Assembly: GCA_902495025.1 (NCBI GenBank)
Contig: CABUWB010000122.1
Coordinates: forward strand, 1 to 6,197
Origin: an uncultured Eubacteriales bacterium
Lineage (GTDB): Bacteria > Bacillota > Clostridia > Lachnospirales > CAG-274
Direction of reading: 5' to 3'
Length of the DNA stretch: 6,197 nucleotides
Shown here: positions 1-3,736 of the stretch, one piece after another
Position numbering within the stretch: the stretch's first letter is position 1
Layout of the letters: each line of letters opens with the position of its first letter
Notes under the pieces: model-generated
Database searches by the model: none
What the model was told of the DNA's origin: nothing
Seen by the model: only the letters and a program-made list of their open reading frames with translations
Program-made: the position numbers and the translations under genes

Positions 1-201
1 AATATCCTGCATATAAGCTAAATTTTACCAAAAAATCAATTAACGTTGTAATTAACTTGTAGGGGCGGATTCCATATCCGCCCGCATGTAGAACAATGCA
101 CAATGGTTGACGGGCGGCAAATTGCCGCCCCTACAGTAAATCCATACGTTATCGATTTACATTTTAGGTTGTTAATATTACACTGCTAAACTCTAATTTA
201 C
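1..201 (+). repeat. Dispersed GTAGGGGCGG repeat, copy A
   Basis: The core at 59-134 (76 bp) starts GTAGGGGCGG and ends CCGCCCCTAC, a perfect 10-bp terminal inverted repeat. Inside are two independent perfect hairpins: GGGCGGAT/ATCCGCCC (62-82, 5-nt loop) and GGGCGGCAA/TTGCCGCCC (112-130, 1-nt loop). The similarity to copy C is wider than the core: 1-58 matches 6033-6089 with about three differences, and 165-190 matches 6173-6197. The right flank to about 201 also matches, reversed, the left flank of copy B. The full unit is therefore near 200 bp, possibly longer on the left where the window cuts it. No coding frame and no clear target-site duplication are visible. I recall similar elements scattered through clostridial genomes, so a non-autonomous MITE-like or structured intergenic repeat is the likeliest identity; that part is inference. 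Confidence 0.85.
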
Positions 202-259
202 CTATCCTCTGCTAAAATTTTACCCTTGAATAATGCCTTTAAACAATAAAGCTCCACTT

Positions 260-290
260 AATTTTAACAGGCTTACTCCCTGTCAAAATT
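260..290. repeat. Imperfect 12-bp inverted repeat
   Basis: The arms AATTTTAACAGG (260-271) and CCTGTCAAAATT (279-290) pair at 11 of 12 positions around a 7-nt loop. Neither side has a run of T, so this does not read as an intrinsic terminator, and it stands about 250 bp beyond the stop of the minus-strand CPCC gene. It could be a protein-binding palindrome or a remnant of another repeat. The function is unknown. Confidence 0.5.
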
Positions 291-341
291 ATATAAAATA
301 AAAGCCTGCAAAAATGCAAAATTTAAAAAAAATTACAAAAT

Positions 342-360
342 AAAAGTTTTTCACGTTTTA
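342..360. repeat. 19-bp direct repeat, left copy
   Basis: AAAAGTTTTTCACGTTTTA occurs here and again, exactly, at 970-988. The sequences on either side of the two copies are unrelated. Here it leads straight into a cluster of GCGTGCG words. The two copies flank the CPCC gene and its leader region. A perfect 19-mer twice within 650 bp is unlikely by chance, even in AT-rich DNA. Confidence 0.7.
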
Positions 361-430
361 GCGTGCGAGCGTGCGGTGTCACTTATTAAGCGGCTTTGCG
401 GCGCTTTTTAGCGTGCGGTGCAGCGTGCGG
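361..430. repeat. GCGTGCG word cluster
   Basis: The heptamer GCGTGCG is present at 361-367, 369-375, 411-417 and 423-429. AGCGTGCGGTG is repeated exactly at 368-378 and 410-420. Between the pairs is a loose hairpin, AAGCG/CGCTT (389-405), followed by T5. The block is strikingly GC-rich against AT-rich surroundings. It is not coding as far as I can tell, and its origin is unknown. Confidence 0.55.
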
Positions 431-536
431 TTTTGGTAGTTTTCATCTGAAATGCTGTCCTGCGCCCAAAATTATTGTACAGCTAATATCATTGCCGCAA
501 AATATATTATTTTGCAGTGGGACAGCCCCGCTAAAG

Positions 537-821
537 TCATTCACCATTGTTTTCAGGAAGTTCACTATCAAACGGAGGTCTACAAAAATCTATATCTTTC
601 CGCTTCTTGCCTATTTTTTTATAATTTTCTTTAGCCTCATTCAAGCTAACATGATTTCCTCCTACTTTATCTGGATATTTTAGATTGAATTCATCATACA
701 TCCAACCGCAAACCTCACATATTTCAAAAAAAGGCGTGTCATGCCCTTCCATCACATCTAAAGTATAATTTCCGCAACAGGGACATTTGTATTTCTTTTC
801 TTTAAATTTCATTTCGCTCAT
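537..821 (-). CDS. Cysteine-rich CPCC domain protein
   Basis: This is a 94-residue cytoplasmic protein that matches, from memory, the small Cys_rich_CPCC family (Pfam PF14206). The N-terminal signature CPCCG is at residues 13-17, and a second pair, CEVCGW, lies at 35-40. Four cysteines in two CxxC knuckles suggest a zinc-ribbon-like fold. The stretch GGNHVSLNEAKENYKKIG (54-71) matches the family's usual GG-x-N-x-SL-x-EA-x-x-NF ending. A further cysteine sits in the tail (CRPPFD). No signal peptide or membrane segment is seen. The family's function is not established; members occur as isolated genes in accessory regions. The ATG at 819-821 is the only standard start before an in-frame stop at 840-842, but its ribosome site is poor, and Met4 is an alternative. 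A strong promoter lies about 290 bp upstream on the same strand. The gene is more AT-rich than the ars and mur genes. Confidence 0.8.
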   Translation of the reverse strand: MSEMKFKEKKYKCPCCGNYTLDVMEGHDTPFFEICEVCGWMYDEFNLKYPDKVGGNHVSLNEAKENYKKIGKKRKDIDFCRPPFDSELPENNGE

Positions 822-985
822 ATCATTATTTATACATGTCTATTTACTTAATCTAACACTTAATATCATCCTTAAGCAAATAGTAAGTATTATACCTCCA
901 TATTCATTAATTATTCCAAAATCATTTATTTTTTATCATATCTGAAATAAGTACCTCCTTTAATTATAAAAAAGTTTTTCACGTT
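822..985 (-). other. Untranslated or decayed region before CPCC gene
   Basis: Read on the minus strand, this stretch carries a perfect AAGGAGGT ribosome site (953-960). It is followed 13-14 nt later by an ATG whose frame stops after five codons (922-939). A second GGAGGT lies near 894-899, with no good start behind it. A different frame stays open for about 30 codons, from around 927 to the stop at 840-842 (containing INDFGIINEYGGI), but has no usable start near its beginning. This could be a gene that lost its frame, or simply a long leader. No homologue is recognised. A possible minus-strand -10 box (TATAAT, 889-894) lacks a -35. Confidence 0.3.
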
Positions 986-988
986 TTA
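970..988. repeat. 19-bp direct repeat, right copy
   Basis: Exact second copy of AAAAGTTTTTCACGTTTTA (first at 342-360). Read on the minus strand it begins TAAAACGTG, and its first three bases are the stop codon of the 22-codon small ORF ending at 986. The match ends exactly at the last sense codon of that ORF, which may mean the repeat truncated a longer reading frame. Confidence 0.7.
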
Positions 989-1054
989 AAGAATAACAGA
1001 GCTGATAACTATAATAAGCAGCAATATTATCAGCTTTTTATTACTGACATACAT
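986..1054 (-). CDS. Putative 22-residue hydrophobic micro-protein
   Basis: ATG at 1052-1054, stop TAA at 986-988. The peptide has a short polar, positively charged start (MYVSNKK) and then an uninterrupted hydrophobic run of 15 residues (LIILLLIIVISSVIL). This is the layout of a signal peptide or a single membrane anchor. A ribosome site AAAGGA (1065-1070) stands 10 nt before the ATG, and an in-frame GTG at 1061-1063 is a less likely start. A strong promoter (1110-1138) lies at the right distance upstream. Two readings fit: a true small membrane peptide, possibly a type I toxin-like peptide or leader peptide, or the surviving signal peptide of a secreted protein or lipoprotein cut off by the 19-bp repeat that supplies its stop. 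There is no family recognition, and it could also be chance. Confidence 0.35.
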   Translation of the reverse strand: MYVSNKKLIILLLIIVISSVIL

Positions 1055-1109
1055 TAGTAACACATCCTTTCTTTTTATTTCACTTGGAAAATTAAATACT
1101 ATTAAATAA

Positions 1110-1138
1110 ATTATAACACATATATATAACAAATACAA
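1110..1138 (-). promoter_or_regulatory. Strong sigma-A-type promoter, leftward
   Basis: On the minus strand, TTGTAT (1133-1138) is followed after exactly 17 bp by a consensus TATAAT (1110-1115). Transcription would start near 1103 and run left through the 22-codon ORF, the untranslated stretch and the CPCC gene. No other promoter of this quality precedes the CPCC gene. Confidence 0.6.
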
Positions 1139-1182
1139 TCCAAATGCTGCAAAAACCACCAATTAACGCCAGACCTTTAAAA

Positions 1183-1222
1183 GGCAAAAAAATCTCCAAA
1201 AATAAAAATTTTTGGAGATTTT
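1183..1222 (-). terminator. Terminator of the ars cluster (bidirectional form)
   Basis: AAAATCTCCAAAAAT (1189-1203) pairs perfectly with ATTTTTGGAGATTTT (1208-1222), a 15-bp stem with a 4-nt loop. On the minus strand the stem runs into a T-run (seven T including the stem end). It stands 20 bp past the arsC stop and should end leftward transcription. It separates the ars unit from the leftward promoter at 1110-1138. The A-rich left side means it could also act from the other direction. Confidence 0.85.
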
Positions 1223-1241
1223 AACATAAATTTTTCAGTTT

Positions 1242-1637
1242 TCATTTCAGCCTATTTTTAAGTTCAATAATTTTACTTTCAATCAGCCTTATTGTTTTTA
1301 TAAATTCCTCATCGCTTTTGCCCGTAGGGTCATCAAGTCCCCAGTCCTCACGCAGCTTACAGGGCATAACAGGGCAGACAACATTACAGCCCATGGTTAT
1401 TACAACGTCGGGCGAGGGAATATCGGCAAGCAGCTTACTATACTGCTCCCTTTCCATATCTATCCCGTAAAGCTCCTTCATAATGCGGACAGCGTCGCTG
1501 TTTATATGCGGCTTTACCTGTGTACCTGCTGAATAGCTTTCAAACACGTCAGCTGCAATATGCTTTCCAAGCGCCTCGGCAATCTGGCTTCTGCATGAGT
1601 TATGCACACAAATAAAAGCCACCTTTGGTTTATCCAT
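1242..1637 (-). CDS. arsC: Arsenate reductase, LMW-phosphatase type
   Basis: A 131-residue cytoplasmic enzyme of the low-molecular-weight tyrosine phosphatase fold that reduces arsenate to arsenite, normally recycled by thioredoxin. The phosphatase loop CVHNSCR gives the nucleophile Cys10 with Cys15 and Arg16. The redox relay cysteines of the family (Cys82 and Cys89 in the staphylococcal enzyme) correspond to Cys84 and Cys88 in TMGCNVVCP, with an additional Cys93. The acid loop WGLDDPTGK supplies the catalytic Asp102/Asp103 region. Length is normal. The ATG is preceded by AAGGAGA (1644-1650) at 6 nt, and this ribosome site touches the stop codon of the upstream permease gene, leaving 12 bp between the genes and implying co-transcription. 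The shorter spacing of the relay cysteines resembles forms I know from clostridia and archaea rather than S. aureus. A plain protein-tyrosine phosphatase is unlikely given the extra cysteines and neighbours. Confidence 0.93.
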   Translation of the reverse strand: MDKPKVAFICVHNSCRSQIAEALGKHIAADVFESYSAGTQVKPHINSDAVRIMKELYGIDMEREQYSKLLADIPSPDVVITMGCNVVCPVMPCKLREDWGLDDPTGKSDEEFIKTIRLIESKIIELKNRLK

Positions 1638-1649
1638 AAAATTTCTCCT

Positions 1650-2651
1650 TTACATAATAAATTTTTCAATAACATTAAAAAAGTAACCTACCGCTATTAT
1701 ACCGCAGGTACATATAGCTGTAAATATAATTAAAATACGTGGCTTGACAGCCTTCCTCAGCATAATAAGCGAGGGCAGGGACAGCGTTGTAACGCTCATC
1801 ATAAACGCAAGCACCACACCAAGGCGGCTGCCCTTTGCAAGCAGAGCCTCGGCAACAGGTATTGTACCGAAAATATCGGCATACATAGGCACGCCCACAG
1901 CGGCGGCAATTATCACGCCAAACGGATTATCATCACCAAGCAGAGCTGAAACAAGCTCCGCAGGTATCCAGTTATGGATAAATGCACCCACCGCCACACC
2001 TGCAATTAAATAAGGAAATACCTTTTTATACGTGTACGTAACGGACTCCCATGCATCTGCCGCCCTCTCCCTTTTGGTATTAAAGGTAAAATCGGGACAG
2101 GCTCCACCCTGCTTTGTAAGGTCCTCAACATAATTCTCCAGCTTCAGCTTTTGCATAAGCAGACTGCCTGCAACCGCTATTATCAGACCCATAATAACAT
2201 ACAGTACGGCAATTTTTACGCCAAAAATGCTTGTAAGCAGCACAAGCGAGCCAAGGTCAACCATAGGCGAGGATATAAGAAACGCTAGCGTTACCCCAAA
2301 CGGCAGACCTGCACTTGTAAAGCCTATAAATATAGGTATTGACGAGCAGGAGCAGAACGGCGTTACAGTACCCAGCAGGGCAGCGGCTATGTTTGCGCCT
2401 ATACCCTTAAAACGCCCTAGTATGCGCCTGCTCCTTTCGGCAGAGAAATAGGTTTGTATATAGGATATGGTAAAAATAAGTATAAAAAGCAGCACTGTAA
2501 TTTTAATTGTGTCGTAAATAAAAAAATGTATACTGCCGCCTACGGGAGATTTTGTATCAAGCCCCAATGCGGCAAGCAGACTGCCTGTAAGGCGGTTTAG
2601 CCACTGCATACCAAGTATTTCGTTCTGGATAAAAAGCCATACGTTTTTCAT
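1650..2651 (-). CDS. ArsP/DUF318-family permease
   Basis: A 333-residue inner-membrane permease of the ArsP_1 (DUF318, PF03773) family. About eight hydrophobic segments can be read: roughly residues 47-67, 86-110, 116-141, 145-165, 212-230, 245-262, 278-296 and 305-325, with a polar loop at 168-210 between two four-helix halves. The family hallmark TPFCSCSS (97-104) puts Cys100 and Cys102 at the start of a membrane segment, and GVPMYAD (253-259) marks the second half. Characterised ArsP (Campylobacter) exports trivalent organoarsenicals; other members of the family are uncharacterised. Position between arsR and arsC supports an arsenic role, but the actual substrate (arsenite, methylarsenite or another metalloid) is inference. 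The ATG has AAAGGAG (2659-2665) at 7 nt. Upstream is an ArsR-like palindrome (2674-2689). Extra cysteines lie at 185, 314 and 316. Confidence 0.88.
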   Translation of the reverse strand: MKNVWLFIQNEILGMQWLNRLTGSLLAALGLDTKSPVGGSIHFFIYDTIKITVLLFILIFTISYIQTYFSAERSRRILGRFKGIGANIAAALLGTVTPFCSCSSIPIFIGFTSAGLPFGVTLAFLISSPMVDLGSLVLLTSIFGVKIAVLYVIMGLIIAVAGSLLMQKLKLENYVEDLTKQGGACPDFTFNTKRERAADAWESVTYTYKKVFPYLIAGVAVGAFIHNWIPAELVSALLGDDNPFGVIIAAAVGVPMYADIFGTIPVAEALLAKGSRLGVVLAFMMSVTTLSLPSLIMLRKAVKPRILIIFTAICTCGIIAVGYFFNVIEKFIM

Positions 2652-2673
2652 AATAAAACTCCTTTCATATCAA

Positions 2674-2695
2674 ATCAAAATATTTTGATGTTATA
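2674..2695 (-). promoter_or_regulatory. Second ArsR-type operator, before the permease gene
   Basis: ATCAAAATATTTTGAT (2674-2689) is a perfect 16-bp palindrome, 23 bp from the permease start. It closely resembles the palindrome at the arsR promoter (3029-3046). On the minus strand a possible -10 box, TATAAC (2690-2695), abuts it, but the -35 (TTAAAG, 17 bp away) is weak. Bound ArsR would cover the transcription start, or block read-through from arsR. Confidence 0.65.
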
Positions 2696-2697
2696 CA

Positions 2698-2726
2698 GCG
2701 AATAAAACCGCCCTTTAAGACGGTTT
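2698..2726 (-). terminator. Weak terminator or attenuator between arsR and permease
   Basis: On the minus strand AAACCG pairs with CGGTTT (2705-2726), extended by T-G, C-G and T-G pairs to a nine-pair stem with a 4-nt loop, then TTTTATT. It overlaps the arsR stop codon. The short T-run suggests partial termination, so arsR could be made in excess over permease and arsC, with the second operator just downstream. Confidence 0.5.
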
Positions 2727-3015
2727 AATCCTCCGTTATCTGTGTTGTAAGCTCCTCAACAAGCTGTATAAGCCTTTTGCCGCCCTCGCTGTTAAGGCGG
2801 TAGTATGTCCATTTCCACTCCTGCCTGCTTTCAACAATGCCGCAGTCGCACAAAATTTTCATGTGATAGGATACGGCAGACTGCCCCATACCAAAGTTAT
2901 CTATAAAATAACAGGCGCATTTTTCACCGCTTTTAAGCTCGTTAAGTATTGCAAGGCGCTTTTCATCTGCCAAGGCTTTAAACATTAAAGCCTGTGCTTT
3001 AAAGTTCTTTTCCAC
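2725..3015 (-). CDS. arsR: ArsR/SmtB-family metalloregulatory repressor
   Basis: A winged-helix repressor of about 96 residues that should leave its operator when it binds As(III) or Sb(III). The N-terminal core is FKALADEKRLAILNEL, and the recognition helix is SAVSYHMKIL. The candidate metalloid site is KCAC, at the place of the CxC in classical ArsR ELCVCDL; the third classical cysteine is absent (Ile). A second CxC (LCDC) follows the recognition helix and may contribute. The start is a GTG in either case. I prefer 3013-3015, because GAGGTGA (3021-3027) stands 5 nt before it; the alternative GTG at 3022-3024 sits inside that ribosome site and would add three residues. The gene has its own promoter with an overlapping palindrome and is followed by the permease after a 73-bp gap. 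The family assignment is firm; the inducer is inferred from neighbours. Confidence 0.9.
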   Translation of the reverse strand: MEKNFKAQALMFKALADEKRLAILNELKSGEKCACYFIDNFGMGQSAVSYHMKILCDCGIVESRQEWKWTYYRLNSEGGKRLIQLVEELTTQITED

Positions 3016-3028
3016 AGCGCTCACCTCA

Positions 3029-3046
3029 CATCAAAAATATTTGATG
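3029..3046. promoter_or_regulatory. ArsR-type operator at the arsR promoter
   Basis: CATCAAA (3029-3035) and TTTGATG (3040-3046) form a perfect 7-bp inverted repeat with a 4-bp spacer, typical of ArsR/SmtB sites with ATCAAA/TTTGAT half-sites. It covers the expected arsR transcription start near 3045, and so fits autorepression. It is nearly identical to the site at 2674-2689. Confidence 0.75.
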
Positions 3047-3051
3047 ACATG

Positions 3052-3081
3052 AGTATATCAAAAAGACCTGACCTGTGTCAA
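3052..3081 (-). promoter_or_regulatory. arsR promoter
   Basis: On the minus strand a consensus TTGACA (3076-3081) is followed after 18 bp by TATACT (3052-3057). It begins 3 bp past the stop of the Rrf2-type gene and drives arsR. The ArsR-type palindrome (3029-3046) lies immediately downstream, over the start site. Confidence 0.8.
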
Positions 3082-3084
3082 GCC

Positions 3085-3516
3085 TTAAATGACATAATCG
3101 TCCCCCGTATCATGCTGTGCAATTATATCAGCAAGGGTAATATTATCCACCACCTGATTAATTGCGTCGCCGAGCTTTTTCCATACAGGCAAAGTCATAC
3201 ACTCGCCGCAGCGTGGACAGGTATTAACCTCGTCCTCCAGACATGCAACAGGTGCAAGGTTGCCCTCGGTAAGGCGCAAAATCATACCAACGGTATAGCT
3301 TTCAGGCGGAGAAGCAAGCTTATAACCACCCCTGGAGCCACGCACGCCCTTAACATAACCCGCCTTTACAAGCGTGTTTATAATCTGTTCAAGATATTTT
3401 AATGATACGTCCTGCCTTGCGCCAACCTGCTTGAGGGGAATATACTCGCCGTTATCCTGCATGGCAAGGTCAAGCATAAGTCTTAAAGCATATCTGCCCT
3501 TAGTAGAAATTTTCAT
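3085..3516 (-). CDS. Rrf2/IscR-family transcriptional regulator
   Basis: A 143-residue winged-helix regulator of the Rrf2 family. It opens with the family signature MKISTKGRYALRLMLDLA, then an HTH region around VSLKYLEQIINTLVKAGYV and the wing GVRGSRGGYKLA. After the dimerisation helix comes a cysteine cluster, CLEDEVNTCPRCGEC, with Cys92, 100, 103 and 106 in this numbering. Three of these occupy the positions that bind a [2Fe-2S] cluster in IscR-like members, so sensing of iron-sulfur status, oxygen or NO is likely; the ligand itself is inference. The ATG at 3514-3516 is chosen because AAAGGTGA (3522-3529) precedes it by 5 nt and homologues start MKIS; a GTG at 3523-3525 is the alternative. 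No iscS/iscU, cys or nif partner lies beside it. There is no clear terminator before the arsR promoter, so some read-through is possible. CymR-like or NsrR-like roles cannot be excluded. Confidence 0.9.
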   Translation of the reverse strand: MKISTKGRYALRLMLDLAMQDNGEYIPLKQVGARQDVSLKYLEQIINTLVKAGYVKGVRGSRGGYKLASPPESYTVGMILRLTEGNLAPVACLEDEVNTCPRCGECMTLPVWKKLGDAINQVVDNITLADIIAQHDTGDDYVI

Positions 3517-3548
3517 ATCAATCACCTTTCCTCGTTATTCGTACTATA

Positions 3549-3577
3549 AGTATATCCTATATTCCCTAGCAAGTCAA
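3549..3577 (-). promoter_or_regulatory. Promoter of the Rrf2-type gene
   Basis: On the minus strand TTGACT (3572-3577), 17 bp, then TATACT (3549-3554): a near-consensus vegetative promoter 33 bp upstream of the ATG. Confidence 0.75.
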
Positions 3578-3583
3578 TAGGGA
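3563..3583. promoter_or_regulatory. Candidate operator over the Rrf2-gene promoter
   Basis: TCCCTA (3563-3568) and TAGGGA (3578-3583) are a 6-bp inverted repeat with a 9-bp spacer containing the -35 box of the Rrf2-type gene. The position suits autorepression by the regulator itself. The arms are short, so this is only a candidate. Confidence 0.4.
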
Positions 3584-3590
3584 TTTGCGG

Positions 3591-3652
3591 TATTGAAAAT
3601 ATTATATCTGCCATTTTAAGGAAATATTAATATTTTTTAAAAATTTTCAATA
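3591..3652. repeat. Spaced 10-bp inverted repeat between divergent promoters
   Basis: TATTGAAAAT (3591-3600) and ATTTTCAATA (3643-3652) are perfect inverted copies separated by 42 bp. They lie between the leftward promoter of the Rrf2-type gene and the rightward murA promoter. They could be paired binding sites, but the AT-rich composition makes chance a real possibility. Confidence 0.35.
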
Positions 3653-3659
3653 AAAGTCT

Positions 3660-3687
3660 TTTAAACTTGCTTTTTTAATGATATAAT
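3660..3687 (+). promoter_or_regulatory. murA-walJ promoter
   Basis: A consensus TATAAT (3682-3687) is preceded after 16 bp by a moderate TTTAAA (3660-3665). Transcription would start near 3694. That is only about 7 nt from the upstream ATG at 3701, which argues that the downstream ATG at 3737 is the real murA start. Confidence 0.6.
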
Positions 3688-3736
3688 AACGTAATGATTA
3701 ATGATTGATAGTAAGCTTGAGAGGTGCTGGAGTTTA

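Larger units (their letters stand above)
202..536. other. Gene-poor AT-rich stretch with short repeats
   Basis: I see no credible gene here. The open frames on the plus strand that run into 634-683 lack ribosome sites, have no recognisable domain and lie antisense to the CPCC gene, so I treat them as shadows. The stretch holds an imperfect hairpin (260-290), one copy of a 19-bp direct repeat (342-360), a GC-rich cluster of GCGTGCG words (361-430) and a small hairpin GCAAAAT/ATTTTGC (497-515). The last lies just past the stop of the minus-strand gene but lacks a T-run, so no clear terminator for that gene can be named. Confidence 0.6.

Noticed and set aside
59..134. CRISPR array or tRNA-like structure suggested by the repeated GC-rich hairpins
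   Set aside because: Only one two-hairpin unit per site, no regular spacers, no cas genes, and no cloverleaf or anticodon arm.
260..290. Hairpin as terminator of the CPCC gene
   Set aside because: No T-run on the minus strand and about 250 bp beyond the stop codon.
396..683. Plus-strand ORF of 95 codons, with an overlapping 60-codon one at 452-634
   Set aside because: Largely antisense to the CPCC gene, which has a clear family signature. No ribosome site, low-complexity Ile/Phe-rich end and no recognisable domain.
1000..1039. Plus-strand hairpin AGCTGATAA/TTATCAGCT followed by five T, looking like a terminator
   Set aside because: The loop is 18 nt and the stem is AT-rich, no plus-strand gene precedes it, and it falls inside the minus-strand 22-codon ORF. 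A palindrome by coincidence is as likely.
3049..3402. Plus-strand ORFs opposite the Rrf2-type gene, the permease and walJ
   Set aside because: All lie antisense to genes with full family signatures, lack ribosome sites and show no domain.
3701..3736. Earlier ATG for murA
   Set aside because: No ribosome site, almost on the predicted transcription start, and the extra 12 residues are not seen in MurA proteins as I know them.
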